From positions 1 to 64,000 of the forward strand of contig NZ_RQXT01000012.1 in assembly GCF_003863365.1 (NCBI RefSeq): DNA of 64,000 nucleotides, in the 5' to 3' direction. The notes under the pieces were generated by a model that had not been told where the DNA came from, did not search any database, and saw only the letters and a list, made by a program, of their open reading frames with translations. Positions 12,365 through 22,117 of the stretch are shown here, piece by piece. Origin of the DNA: Mesorhizobium tamadayense (GTDB lineage Bacteria > Pseudomonadota > Alphaproteobacteria > Rhizobiales > Rhizobiaceae). A program made the position numbers and the translations under genes. Numbering within the stretch: position 1 is the first letter of the stretch; every line of letters begins with the position of its first letter.

Positions 12365-13786
12365 CTACTCCTGCGGCCGGCCGGGTTCGAAATATTTGCC
12401 CGGAAATTCGATGCCCATGTTGCGCAGGTCCTCAAGGAAGCGCGGGCGAATGCCCGTCGCCTCGAAATGACCGAGAATCTTGCCGTCCGACTCCATGCCG
12501 GTGCGCACGAAGCGGAAGATCTCCTGCATCTGGATGACGTCGCCTTCCATGCCCGTCACCTCGGCGACGCTGGTCACCTTGCGCTTGCCGTCGGAGAGGC
12601 GCGTCAGCTGCACGATGATTTCGATGGCGCTGGCGATCTGGCTGCGGATCGACTGCACCGTCATCGGCATGCCGGTCATGCCAAGCATCTGCTCGAGACG
12701 CGAGATGGCGTCGCGCGGCGTGTTGGCGTGGATGGTCGCCATCGAGCCTTCATGGCCGGTGTTCATTGCCTGCAGCATGTCGAAGGCTTCCTCGCCGCGG
12801 CACTCGCCGAGGATGACCCGGTCAGGCCGCATGCGCAGCGCGTTCTTGACCAGGTCGCGCTGCTTCAGCTCGCCATGACCCTCGATGTTTGCCGGACGCG
12901 TTTCCATGCGCGCGACATGCGGCTGCTGCAGTTGCAGCTCGGCCGCGTCCTCGATGGTGATCAGCCGCTCGTCCTCGGGAATGAAGGCCGACAAGGCGTT
13001 GAGCATCGTCGTCTTGCCGGTACCGGTACCGCCGGAGATGATCGTGGTCTTGCGGGCATGCACGGCCGCCGCCAGCACCTCGGCCATGTTCTGGGTGATG
13101 GCGCCGAACTCGACCAGCTTGTGCAGGCCGAGCTTGTTCTTGGAGAATTTGCGGATCGACACCAGCGGTCCGTCGACACCGACCGGCCGGATGGCGGCGT
13201 TGAAGCGCGAGCCGTCGAGCATGCGGGCGTCGACCATCGGCTGCGATTCATCGACGCGGCGACCGACCGCAGCGACGATTTTGTTAATGATTCTAAGCAG
13301 ATGCGCCTCGTCCTTGAACGGGATGTGGACCTGCTGCAGCTTGCCGCGCTTTTCGACGAAGCAGTTCTGATGGCCGTTGATCAGGATGTCGTTGATCTCA
13401 GGATCCTTGAGCAGCGGCTCCAATGGGCCGAGGCCGACCATCTCGTCGACGATGTCGTCAACAAGCGCGTCGAGCTCGGCGGTGTTGATCGCCATCCGCT
13501 CCTCGCGCGTCTTTTCCGAGACGAACTCATGCACCTGGCGACGCATTTCGTCCTTGGGCAGCCGCTCCAGCGCGACAAGGTTGATCTCCTCGAGCAGCAT
13601 GCGGTGGATGCGCACGCGCGCGTCGAGCACCTTGTTGGCGCTCTTTCCGGGCGCGGTCTCTGGCTTTGGCGCCGCCGGCTTGCGGGTCGTCGGAATGATC
13701 ACGGCGTGGTGGGCCACAGGCGCGGGTTCGGGCGGCCGCTGCGGCCGGGCGTCGCGATTCTGCAGGTTGGAGAAGCGGGTGCTCAT
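12365..13786 (-). CDS. cpaF: Tad pilus secretion ATPase CpaF/TadA
   Basis: A 473-residue hexameric secretion ATPase that powers Flp pilus assembly. The Walker A motif [15 protein letters not shown] and the downstream [20 protein letters not shown] segment of the family are intact. I set the start at 13786 ([16 protein letters not shown]), which overlaps the cpaE stop as ATGA. The open frame continues upstream through cpaE, but that extension is only a shadow of cpaE. The N-terminal 60 residues are proline-rich and low in complexity, as usual for CpaF. Confidence 0.95.
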   Translation of the reverse strand: MSTRFSNLQNRDARPQRPPEPAPVAHHAVIIPTTRKPAAPKPETAPGKSANKVLDARVRIHRMLLEEINLVALERLPKDEMRRQVHEFVSEKTREERMAINTAELDALVDDIVDEMVGLGPLEPLLKDPEINDILINGHQNCFVEKRGKLQQVHIPFKDEAHLLRIINKIVAAVGRRVDESQPMVDARMLDGSRFNAAIRPVGVDGPLVSIRKFSKNKLGLHKLVEFGAITQNMAEVLAAAVHARKTTIISGGTGTGKTTMLNALSAFIPEDERLITIEDAAELQLQQPHVARMETRPANIEGHGELKQRDLVKNALRMRPDRVILGECRGEEAFDMLQAMNTGHEGSMATIHANTPRDAISRLEQMLGMTGMPMTVQSIRSQIASAIEIIVQLTRLSDGKRKVTSVAEVTGMEGDVIQMQEIFRFVRTGMESDGKILGHFEATGIRPRFLEDLRNMGIEFPGKYFEPGRPQE

Positions 13787-14997
13787 CCTGCTTTCCTCTT
13801 CAAGAGGCCCTTGCCGAGACCGAACAGCGACTTCGACTTGACCGTCGTGGCGACGGCCTCCTCCGGCAGGATGATCTTCTTCAGGTCGTTGACCACATTG
13901 GCGTTGGGATCGATGTCGTGCAGCGGAATGCCGCGGTCGACGGCCTCGCGCACCAGCCGGTAATTGTTGGAGATGCCGCCGACGAAATGCTCGCCGAGAA
14001 TGTCCTGGACGTCGGCCGCCTTGATGCCGCTGTCGAACATCTTCTGCTCGAATCGATTGACGATGACGTTGGGCTTCACTTCCTTGCCGGCCGTCTCGTA
14101 GATGGCCTGGATGAGACGCTGCGTGTGACGCAGGCAAGGCACCGTCATCTCGGCCACGATATAGAGCTTGTTGGAGCCGAGCAGAACCGTCTCGGTCCAT
14201 GGGAACCATGTGCGCGGCATGTCGATGACGACATTGTCGAAATAGGCCGAGACGAGGTCGAGCATGCGCACCACGACGTCGGTCTTGAACGAGCGCATTT
14301 CCGAAGGGCGCGTCGGCGCGGCCAGCACGCAGAGCCCACTCGCATGCTTGGAGAGCATGACGTCCAGCAGTTGCCGGTCGAGGCGTTCGGGCTGGTTCTC
14401 GATTTCGGTGATGTCGAAGCGCGGTTCGAGGTCGAGATATTCGGCGCAGGCGCCCTGCTGGAAATTGAGGTCGACCACGCAGGTCGAGGCGCCGCGCGTC
14501 ACCGAATGATGCAGCTGGAAGGCTGTCTGCAGGGCGAGCGTGGTGGTGCCGACGCCGCCGGCGGCCGGCATGAAGGTGTAGATCTGCGACTCGGTGTTTT
14601 CCTCCCGCCCCGGCCCTTGCAGCGTACGGATGACGGAGCGCACCAAGTCAGCGGTGGTGATCGGCTTCACCAGGAAGTCGGCTACTTTCAACTGCACCAG
14701 GATGCGCACTGCCGCTGCATTGAATTCCTGCGTGACGACGACCACGGGAACGCGGCCTTCCAGCCGGCGCATGATGCGCTGCAGCGATTCGATCTCCTCG
14801 AGCTTGGCCGCGTCCATGTCGACGATGACGGCGCCGAAATCAGTTTCCTGGACCTCGCCGCGAAGCTCGTTGACGCTTTTCTCGACCGTCAAAAGCTCGA
14901 TGACCTCGGAAGCGGCGAAAGCCGTTCGCGTGTCCTGTGAAAACGCCCTGTCGGTCGAAACGAGCAGGATCTTCTTGGTCTTGGTGCCGGATGCCAT
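13783..14997 (-). CDS. cpaE: Pilus assembly localisation protein CpaE
   Basis: A 404-residue protein with an N-terminal receiver-like domain (about residues 10-125) and a C-terminal MinD/ParA-like ATPase domain. The ATPase loop reads PAAGGVGTTTLALQ. It lacks the first signature lysine of the classical deviant Walker A, as is common in CpaE. CpaE positions the Tad machine at the cell pole in Caulobacter. The start at 14997 (MASGTKTKK) is chosen over an upstream frame that runs into the lipoprotein gene. Its stop overlaps the cpaF start. Confidence 0.94.
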   Translation of the reverse strand: MASGTKTKKILLVSTDRAFSQDTRTAFAASEVIELLTVEKSVNELRGEVQETDFGAVIVDMDAAKLEEIESLQRIMRRLEGRVPVVVVTQEFNAAAVRILVQLKVADFLVKPITTADLVRSVIRTLQGPGREENTESQIYTFMPAAGGVGTTTLALQTAFQLHHSVTRGASTCVVDLNFQQGACAEYLDLEPRFDITEIENQPERLDRQLLDVMLSKHASGLCVLAAPTRPSEMRSFKTDVVVRMLDLVSAYFDNVVIDMPRTWFPWTETVLLGSNKLYIVAEMTVPCLRHTQRLIQAIYETAGKEVKPNVIVNRFEQKMFDSGIKAADVQDILGEHFVGGISNNYRLVREAVDRGIPLHDIDPNANVVNDLKKIILPEEAVATTVKSKSLFGLGKGLLKRKAG

Positions 14998-15007
14998 GGT
15001 CAGCCCG

Positions 15008-15283
15008 TCAGTCCGATGTCGTTGATGCTGATGTCGTTGATGCCGACGCCGAACCGGCTTTCTCGCCGGCGGCACTGGCCGTGGATCTCGTGCTCTGAGC
15101 CGGCACCAGAAGCCTGGTGTTCTGGACGCCGTACTGCCAGGGGTCGACCATCTGCATGACCGTGTTGGACGCCTGGGCGTTGCCGGCGGCCGTCGTCACG
15201 CCTTCGGCGCGCACGTAATCGTCGCTGGTGCAGCCAGCGACGGCACCGGCAAGCAGCAGAGCGATCCAAGGAGGCAGACGCAT
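15008..15283 (-). CDS. Small lipoprotein in the cpaD position
   Basis: A 91-residue lipoprotein with a signal peptide ending VAGC at residue 18. The mature part is short and polar and ends in Ser/Ala/Thr repeats. It sits exactly where cpaD usually lies, between the secretin cpaC and cpaE. Typical CpaD proteins are roughly 200 residues or longer, so this is either a shortened CpaD or an unrelated lipoprotein with the same placement. No internal frameshift was obvious. The repetitive tail is encoded by near-repeats of GATGTCGTTGATGC (minus-strand view inverted) near 15010-15050. Confidence 0.7.
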   Translation of the reverse strand: MRLPPWIALLLAGAVAGCTSDDYVRAEGVTTAAGNAQASNTVMQMVDPWQYGVQNTRLLVPAQSTRSTASAAGEKAGSASASTTSASTTSD

Positions 15284-15287
15284 GGCT

Positions 15288-16736
15288 TCAGTCCTTCGGC
15301 AGATCGAGGAAGTGGCCGGACGTCGTGGCTGCCACCGGACGGGCCGCGCTGCCGTCGGCTAATGCAACCGGGCGCCTGGGTGCCGAGGCGCTCACTTCCT
15401 CGGCGTTGTTCAGGAAGTAGTCGACATTGCTTGGCGGCTGGGTTCCGTCGGTCGGCTCGACCATCTTCTTCGACGGGTCGACCGGCTTGACCAGATAAGG
15501 CGTGACGATGATCACCAGGTCGGTCTCGCGCCGCTGATAGGATTTCGAGGAGAACAGCGGCCCCAGCACCGGCAGCTTGCCGAGCCCCGGCAGCCGCGAG
15601 GTCGTGACGTCGTTTTGCGACTGCAAAAGGCCCGCGATCATGAAGCTCTGGCCGTTCTTCAGGTCGACCGATGTCTTGGCGCGGCGCACGATGAAGGCCG
15701 GAATGGAAATGCCGCTACTGACTTGGATAGAGGCAGAGGGGTCGATCGAGGACACTTCCGGCGCGATGTCCAGGCTGACCAGCCCGTCCTTGAGCACGGT
15801 CGGCGTGAAATCCAGGCCGACGCCGTATTTCTTATAGGTGACGCTGATCTTGCCGTTGTCCTCGGAGACCGGGATCGGGAACTCGCCGCCGGCAAGGAAG
15901 CTCGCCGTCTGGCCGGAACGGGCGATCAGGTTCGGCTCGGCCAGCCGCCGGGCGAGGCCGCGCTCTTCCAGCGCCTTGATGGCGATGTCGATCGAAACGC
16001 CGTTGGAGAGCAGCCTGCCGATGATCTCGCCGGTGCCGGCCGTCGGCACGGTGCCGGGATCGATGACGACGTCGCGACCGCCGATGCCCAAGGCAAAGTT
16101 GGCCCCGTATTTGGCGCCAAGGTCCTGTCCCGCCTGGCGGTTGATCTCGACGAAGCGGACGTTGAGCTGGACCTGCTGCGAGGACGAGATGTTGACCGAG
16201 TTGATCACTTCCTCGTTGCCGGAGAAGCGCGATGCGATCTTGCTCGCCTTCTCGGCCGCGACCGCATCGTCGGCCTCGCCCGACAGCACCACGCGGCCGT
16301 TGGCCGATCCGACCCTGATATTGGCATCCGGTACGCTGGCGCGGATGGTGCTGGCGAGCTGGTCGGTGTCCAGCGTCACCTCGATGTCGATGGTGCCGAC
16401 GAGCTGCTTGTTCTGATCGAACAGCGCGATGCCGGTGGTGCCGAGGTTGTTGCCCAGCACGTAGAAGGACTTGTCGGTCAGCGGGTTGACGTTGGCGATC
16501 TCCGGATCGCCGATGACGATCTGGTAGAAAGCGGCGCTCGTCATGATCGTCCTCGGCTTGCCCTTGGCGACCTTGATCGAAGCGTTCTTGCTGGCCGAAA
16601 CGTATACGACGTCGTTATTGGCCTGAGCTGGCGCCCCAAAGGCAAGCATTCCGGCGGCTGCCAGGAAGGCGCCCATCGCCGTTGCACGCAGAAGGCGCAG
16701 CCCTCTCGTTGTCTGTTCTTTGTTCAACACAGGCAT
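15288..16736 (-). CDS. cpaC: Tad outer-membrane secretin CpaC/RcpA
   Basis: A 482-residue secretin that forms the outer-membrane channel for the Flp pilus. It has a signal peptide (cleavage near APAQA), an N-terminal pilus domain, a BON-like segment (about 115-185), and the C-terminal secretin domain with VPVLGPLF-type motif KLPVLGPLFSSKSYQRRETD. The ATG at 16736 is preceded by GGGGACGG; an in-frame start at 16760 lacks this. It is 28 bases after cpaB and 5 before the small lipoprotein. Confidence 0.94.
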   Translation of the reverse strand: MPVLNKEQTTRGLRLLRATAMGAFLAAAGMLAFGAPAQANNDVVYVSASKNASIKVAKGKPRTIMTSAAFYQIVIGDPEIANVNPLTDKSFYVLGNNLGTTGIALFDQNKQLVGTIDIEVTLDTDQLASTIRASVPDANIRVGSANGRVVLSGEADDAVAAEKASKIASRFSGNEEVINSVNISSSQQVQLNVRFVEINRQAGQDLGAKYGANFALGIGGRDVVIDPGTVPTAGTGEIIGRLLSNGVSIDIAIKALEERGLARRLAEPNLIARSGQTASFLAGGEFPIPVSEDNGKISVTYKKYGVGLDFTPTVLKDGLVSLDIAPEVSSIDPSASIQVSSGISIPAFIVRRAKTSVDLKNGQSFMIAGLLQSQNDVTTSRLPGLGKLPVLGPLFSSKSYQRRETDLVIIVTPYLVKPVDPSKKMVEPTDGTQPPSNVDYFLNNAEEVSASAPRRPVALADGSAARPVAATTSGHFLDLPKD

Positions 16737-16763
16737 TGTCCGTCCCCGGCCGGTCCCCACCGG

Positions 16764-17720
16764 CTATTGTTCTTGTTCCTTGGAAGGAACGACGTCTCCC
16801 TCGGCTTGCTTGGAAGGAACCTTGTATTCCTCGACCTTTTCGCCGCGCGACACGATCACCGTCTTGAACTTTGGCGCTTCCGGCTCCTTCGCCACCGCAT
16901 TGACGAGCGAGGCGGCGCTTGCCTCGGCGCCCGCGGCAACCGAACCGCCGAAGGACGAGATGGTGGTGAGCCCATTGCCGCTGGCGCTGGCGTCGGCGGA
17001 GGACCGCAAGGACAGCGACAAAGTGCCGACGGTGCGGGCGAGCGCGACTTTTTGCGCCCCTTCGTTCGTCACCTCGAGGGTCACGGAATTTGCGATCTGC
17101 GGCTCGGTTTTGCGCTCGTCCGCGCCCTGCCCGACCGAAAGCACCTTGGCATCGGAGACGACGATTTCGGACGTGACCGTCGAGCCGGCGGCGCCTTGCG
17201 CGTTCTTGGACACTTCCTGGATTTCGCCGGCGTCGCGCGTCAGCACGACGTCGACCCGGTCGCCCGGAGTGACGAAGCCGCCGACGCCGGCGATCTCGTC
17301 GGTGCGGATGGTGACGGCCCGCATGCCCGGCGACAGCATGTTGGAAAGCGTTGCGCGGCCGTTCGGCCCCGACAGCTTGGTGAGCAGCACCGGCTCGTTC
17401 ACCTCGATCGGCGACAGCACGACGCGGCTGCCTTCGGCAAGCAGCTTATCGACGGTCGGGAAGGCGCCTTGCGGCAGGGAATCCTGCGGCCACGGGATTT
17501 CGGTGAGTTGCGACCGGTCGAGCTCCATGCCGTAGCGCAGCGGCGCGCTCGCCACCACGATGGTCTTGAACTCGACCTTGGGCTGCGGCGCGACGATCGA
17601 CGCCACGTTCTGCTCGGACTCGGCTTTCGCCTGGCTTTTGACCCAGAAATCCGCGGCAAAGATCGAGATCGCGCCGAAAACGGCGGCGATGCCGATCATT
17701 GTTATGGCCCTGCCCCTCAC
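16764..17720 (-). CDS. cpaB: Flp pilus assembly protein CpaB
   Basis: A 318-residue CpaB/RcpC protein with an N-terminal membrane anchor and a SAF-type domain (about residues 50-115). A conserved segment follows (PGMRAVTIRTDEIAGVGGFV, GDRVDVVLTRD). CpaB is thought to stabilise the secretin in the periplasm. The start is GTG at 17720, preceded by AGGGG; ATG at 17699 is an alternative. It is the first gene of this operon. The usual upstream genes for pilin, TadE/F and the prepilin peptidase CpaA are not seen in the window. Confidence 0.93.
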   Translation of the reverse strand: MRGRAITMIGIAAVFGAISIFAADFWVKSQAKAESEQNVASIVAPQPKVEFKTIVVASAPLRYGMELDRSQLTEIPWPQDSLPQGAFPTVDKLLAEGSRVVLSPIEVNEPVLLTKLSGPNGRATLSNMLSPGMRAVTIRTDEIAGVGGFVTPGDRVDVVLTRDAGEIQEVSKNAQGAAGSTVTSEIVVSDAKVLSVGQGADERKTEPQIANSVTLEVTNEGAQKVALARTVGTLSLSLRSSADASASGNGLTTISSFGGSVAAGAEASAASLVNAVAKEPEAPKFKTVIVSRGEKVEEYKVPSKQAEGDVVPSKEQEQ

Positions 17721-17945
17721 AACGAAACCCCTGACGCCCGTGGTCTTTTGTTAGTTGCCACCCACGCTAGGCGTCATTGTTAAAGAATCAGGAATCCAAG
17801 GGCATGGAGACCGCCCTATTTCGGCCGGCTTGGTTATCGAATGGTTTTGGAATAAGAGACACTTTGATCCCTGAACGGAACAGGAACCTCGTTCGCCCGC
17901 CAAAAGCGTGGCAGTATCGAGGTGTGATTCGCAGTACCGGACTTA

Positions 17946-20009
17946 ATGGCCAGCATGGACGACACCAGCGATCTTTTCGGCAACCAGGAAAAGCAGCCGC
18001 AGCAAGCGCGCGCGCCCTCGCGCCCGGCTGATCCGCTGGTGCAGGCGGCCAGGCGTTCGCCCGCCGCCCGTGACGGCAGCGAGAGCTATAGCGCCGCCGA
18101 CATCGAGGTGCTGGAGGGGCTGGAACCGGTGCGGCGCCGTCCAGGCATGTATATCGGCGGCACCGACGACAAGGCGATGCATCACCTGTTCGCCGAGGTC
18201 ATCGACAATTCGATGGACGAGGCTGTCGCCGGCCATGCGACCTTCATCGACGTCGAGCTTTCGGCGGACGGGTTTCTCACCGTCACCGACAATGGGCGCG
18301 GCATTCCGGTCGATCCGCATCCGAAGTTCAAGAAGCCGGCGCTCGAAGTCATCATGACGACGCTGCATTCGGGCGGCAAGTTCGACTCCAAGGTCTACGA
18401 GACCTCCGGCGGTCTGCACGGCGTCGGCGTCTCCGTCGTCAACGCGCTGTCGGACCACCTCGAGGTCGAGGTCGCGCGCGGACGCCAGCTCTATCGCCAG
18501 CGTTTTTCCCGCGGCATCCCGGTCAGCGGTCTTGAGCATCTCGGCGAGGTCCACAACCGGCGCGGCACCAGGACCCGCTTCCATCCCGACGAGCAGATCT
18601 TCGGCAAGGGCGCCGCCTTCGAGCCGGCGCGGCTCTACCGCATGACGCGCTCGAAGGCCTATCTGTTCGGCGGCGTCGAGATCCGCTGGACCTGCGATCC
18701 GTCGCTGATCAAGGAGAAGGACCAGACGCCGGCTAAGGCCGAGTTCCATTTCCCCGGCGGCCTGAAGGACTATCTCAAGGCAACGCTCGGCGACGAATTC
18801 CAGGTCACCCGCGAGATGTTCGCGGGAAAAAGCGACAAGCAGGGCGGCCACGGCTCGCTCGAATGGGCGGTCACCTGGTTCGGCGGCGACGGTTTCCTCA
18901 ACTCCTACTGCAACACGATTCCCACCGCCGAGGGCGGCACGCATGAGGCCGGCTTCCGCAACGTGCTGACGCGTGGGCTTCGCGCCTATGCCGACCTCAT
19001 CGGCAACAAGCGCGCCTCGATCATCACGACAGAGGACGTGATGATCTCGGCCGCCGGCATGCTGTCGGTGTTCATCCGCGAGCCAGAATTCGTTGGCCAG
19101 ACCAAGGACAGGCTGGCGACGATCGAGGCGATGCGCATCGTCGAAACCGCCATCCGCGATCCGTTCGACCATTGGCTGGCCGACAACCCGCAGGAAGCGT
19201 CAAAACTTCTCGATTGGGTGATCGCGCGCGCCGACGAGCGCGTGCGCCGCCGTCAGGAAAAGGAAGTCTCGCGCAAGAGCGCGGTGCGCAAGCTGCGCCT
19301 GCCCGGCAAGCTCGCCGACTGCACGCAGAATGCCGCCGCCGGCGCCGAGCTGTTCATCGTCGAAGGCGACTCCGCCGGCGGCTCGGCCAAGCAGGCGCGC
19401 GACCGCGCCAGCCAGGCCGTGCTGCCGCTGCGCGGCAAGATCCTCAACGTCGCCAGCGCCGGCAACGACAAGCTTGCCGCCAACCAGCAGATTTCCGACC
19501 TGATCCAGGCGCTCGGTTGCGGCACGCGCTCGAAATACCGCGACGAGGACCTGCGCTACGATCGCGTGATCATCATGACCGACGCCGACGTCGACGGCGC
19601 GCATATCGCTTCGCTGTTGATCACCTTCTTCTACCAGGAAATGCCGAACCTGATCCGCGGCGGCCACCTCTACATGGCCGTGCCGCCGCTCTATTCGATC
19701 CGTCAGGGCGGCAAGGTCGCCTATGCCCGCGACGACACGCATAAGGACGAGTTGCTGCGCACCGAATTCACAGGGCGCGGCAAGGTCGAGATCGGCCGCT
19801 TCAAGGGCTTGGGCGAGATGATGGCTTCGCAGCTCAAGGAAACCACGATGGACCCGAGGAAGCGCACGCTGCTCAGGGTCGACGTAATCGACGCCGAGCA
19901 GGCGACCAAGGATGCTGTCGATGCGCTGATGGGCACCAAGCCCGAGGCGCGCTTCCGCTTCATCCAGGAACGCGCCGAGTTCGCCGAGACCGACGTGCTG
20001 GATATCTGA
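17946..20009 (+). CDS. parE: DNA topoisomerase IV subunit B
   Basis: A 687-residue ATPase subunit of topoisomerase IV, which with ParC decatenates daughter chromosomes. The GHKL ATPase domain shows EVIDNSMDEA, DNGRGIPVDPHPK and GGLHGVGVSVVNALS. The TOPRIM domain shows EGDSAGGSAKQARDR and the DADVDGAHIASLL metal site. The residues around these motifs favour ParE over GyrB. An in-frame ATG at 17955 is an equally possible start. The gene is divergent from the pilus operon, with about 225 bases between them. Confidence 0.94.
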   Translation: MASMDDTSDLFGNQEKQPQQARAPSRPADPLVQAARRSPAARDGSESYSAADIEVLEGLEPVRRRPGMYIGGTDDKAMHHLFAEVIDNSMDEAVAGHATFIDVELSADGFLTVTDNGRGIPVDPHPKFKKPALEVIMTTLHSGGKFDSKVYETSGGLHGVGVSVVNALSDHLEVEVARGRQLYRQRFSRGIPVSGLEHLGEVHNRRGTRTRFHPDEQIFGKGAAFEPARLYRMTRSKAYLFGGVEIRWTCDPSLIKEKDQTPAKAEFHFPGGLKDYLKATLGDEFQVTREMFAGKSDKQGGHGSLEWAVTWFGGDGFLNSYCNTIPTAEGGTHEAGFRNVLTRGLRAYADLIGNKRASIITTEDVMISAAGMLSVFIREPEFVGQTKDRLATIEAMRIVETAIRDPFDHWLADNPQEASKLLDWVIARADERVRRRQEKEVSRKSAVRKLRLPGKLADCTQNAAAGAELFIVEGDSAGGSAKQARDRASQAVLPLRGKILNVASAGNDKLAANQQISDLIQALGCGTRSKYRDEDLRYDRVIIMTDADVDGAHIASLLITFFYQEMPNLIRGGHLYMAVPPLYSIRQGGKVAYARDDTHKDELLRTEFTGRGKVEIGRFKGLGEMMASQLKETTMDPRKRTLLRVDVIDAEQATKDAVDALMGTKPEARFRFIQERAEFAETDVLDI

Positions 20010-20050
20010 ATGCCGGCTGGTCCATAAAGCTCCGGTACGGAGACTTTGAT

Positions 20051-22114
20051 GTGACCTGGGCGCGGCTGAAGGATCTTGCCGGGATACCAATAAGTGGCCT
20101 GACGCAGCCGACGCGCTCGGACTGGATCTTTGCCCTGCGCACGGTCTCGGCCGGGCTGATCGCGCTGCTTGCCGCATACGCCCTCAAGCTCGACCATCCG
20201 CAATGGGCGATGATGACAGTTTTCATCGTCGCGCAGCCGGTGGCCGGCATGGTGCTGGCGAAAGGTTTCTACCGGCTGCTCGGCACGCTGGCCGGCGGCC
20301 TGGCGGCAATCGGCATCACTTCGCTGTTCGGCACCAATCCCTGGTTGCTGGTGGCGGTGCTGGCGCTATGGATCGGCGTCTGCACGCTCGTCTCGTCGCT
20401 GCTGCGCAATCCGGAGGCCTATGGCGCCGCCCTTGCCGGCTACACCGCGATGATCATCAGCCTGCCGGCCTTCGGGCAGCCCCATCTCGTCCTCGATCTC
20501 GCCATCGCGCGCTGCGCCGAAATCGTGCTCGGCATCGTCTGCGCCGGCGTAACCAGCCGGCTGATCCTGCCGAAGCTCGCTGCGGACGCCATCATCTCGA
20601 GATTGAAGCGCAGCATTCTCGATCTCGCCGACTATGCCTCAGGCGCCTTTTCCGGCGGCGATCCGGCTGGCCTTGCCGCTCTCCAGCGCAAGCTGATCAC
20701 TGACGCCCAGACGCTTGCCGAGATGCGCACCTACGCGCGTCTCGAGGCGCCGAGTTTCGCCACGCGCGCCCATCCGGTGCGGCGCACGATCGGGCAGCTC
20801 CTGTGGGCGCTCTCGGCGGCCCGCGCCCTGCACACCCATGCAGCGCCGAAGAACGTGGCTCTCATCCCGGTGCGCAGCGAGTTGAAGACCTTGGTCGGAG
20901 AGCTGGCGGCGACGCCCGGCGCGCTTGACGACACCGGCCTGTGGGTGGCGCGGCTTGAGGCGATCGCGAGCAAGGCAAGAGAGACGCCTGTGGCCACCGA
21001 CCCCGGTGAAGACAAGGTCGGCACCATCACCCGCCTCACCATCGCCGCCGATTTCGCGGAGGCGCTGAAGCAGGTGATGCGCGGCCTGGATGCGCTTCGC
21101 TCGCCGGTGTCCGGGCCGTCCCGTGAACGACAGCAGCCGGCCCTGGTCGTGCATCGCGACTATCATGCCGCATGGCGCAATGCGGTGCGCGCCGCACTCG
21201 CCACGCTCCTGGTCGCGGCCTTCTGGCTGACGACAAAATGGTCGGAGGCCGCGGGCACCGTCATCATCGTCGCCGTCGTCTCCAGCCTGTTCGCGGCGCG
21301 CCCCGATCCGGTCCAGTCCGCCTGGGGTTTCTTCACCGGAACGCTGCTCGCCCTGCCCTTCGCCTTCCTTGTCGGCCAGGTCGCCATGCCGGCGCTGCCC
21401 GGCTTCGGCTGGTTCACGCTCTTTGTCGTGCCGATCATGGTGCCGGCGGCGCTCGGCATGGCCAATCCGCGCCATGTCGGCGTCGCCACCGCCTTCGCCA
21501 TCAACTTCCTCGCTTTCCTCAGCCCGCACCAGTTGATGACCTATGACCCCGGGCCGTTCTTCGCCGGATCGGCGTCGATCCTGGTCGGCATCCTGATCGC
21601 CGTCGGCGTCTTCATCATCGTGCTGCCGGCCAACCCCTGGGTCACCGTCGAGCGCATCTCGCAGGCGATGCGCGAGGATCTGGCGCGCCTTTGCCTGCAT
21701 GAGCGCATTCCCCGGCGCTCGGCTTTCGAGAGCCTTGCCTATGACCGCATCAACCAGTTGATGCCGCAGCTGCGGCCGACAGGCAGGAAGGGAGATCCCA
21801 TTTTGGGCGGCAGCATCGCCGCCGTCACCGTCGGGCTCGAAGTGCTGCGGCTGCGCAGCGCGCAGCTGAATTCCGCGATCCCGCACGAGACGGTGGAATC
21901 GATCGGCAATTTCCTACGCGGCCTGGCGCGGGAATTGCTGTTCAGGCGACATGGCGAGCCGCAAACCTCGACCGTTGCCGTGGCGAGGCAATATGCGGCC
22001 AGCATCGCCGACCGCAGCGACCGGCCCGAAATGCTTCAGGTCGCCGCCTCGTTGCGCATCATCGCCGCGGCGATGGAGGATTATCCGGACTTCTTCGCGA
22101 AGGACGGAGGCTGA
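20051..22114 (+). CDS. FUSC-family (fusaric-acid-resistance-like) membrane transporter
   Basis: A 687-residue protein of the FUSC/aromatic-acid exporter type. It has two repeated units: six or so N-terminal helices (about 25-170), a long soluble segment, a second helix set (about 385-530), and a soluble tail. The segments LDHPQWAMMTVFIVAQP and TKWSEAAGTVIIVAVVSSLF are the paired family motifs. The start is GTG at 20051, 41 bases after parE. Efflux of aromatic acids is the family theme; no substrate can be read from the sequence. Confidence 0.86.
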   Translation: MTWARLKDLAGIPISGLTQPTRSDWIFALRTVSAGLIALLAAYALKLDHPQWAMMTVFIVAQPVAGMVLAKGFYRLLGTLAGGLAAIGITSLFGTNPWLLVAVLALWIGVCTLVSSLLRNPEAYGAALAGYTAMIISLPAFGQPHLVLDLAIARCAEIVLGIVCAGVTSRLILPKLAADAIISRLKRSILDLADYASGAFSGGDPAGLAALQRKLITDAQTLAEMRTYARLEAPSFATRAHPVRRTIGQLLWALSAARALHTHAAPKNVALIPVRSELKTLVGELAATPGALDDTGLWVARLEAIASKARETPVATDPGEDKVGTITRLTIAADFAEALKQVMRGLDALRSPVSGPSRERQQPALVVHRDYHAAWRNAVRAALATLLVAAFWLTTKWSEAAGTVIIVAVVSSLFAARPDPVQSAWGFFTGTLLALPFAFLVGQVAMPALPGFGWFTLFVVPIMVPAALGMANPRHVGVATAFAINFLAFLSPHQLMTYDPGPFFAGSASILVGILIAVGVFIIVLPANPWVTVERISQAMREDLARLCLHERIPRRSAFESLAYDRINQLMPQLRPTGRKGDPILGGSIAAVTVGLEVLRLRSAQLNSAIPHETVESIGNFLRGLARELLFRRHGEPQTSTVAVARQYAASIADRSDRPEMLQVAASLRIIAAAMEDYPDFFAKDGG

Positions 22115-22117
22115 GGG

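Noticed and set aside
11510..13963. Very long plus-strand open frame (817 codons) across tadB/cpaF
   Set aside because: It is rich in His, Arg, Asp and Gln, typical of the antisense of GC-rich coding DNA, and covers well-supported minus-strand genes.
12365..14209. 614-residue open frame as full-length CpaF
   Set aside because: The first 141 residues are antisense-free shadow of cpaE in another frame; the natural start at 13786 overlaps the cpaE stop.
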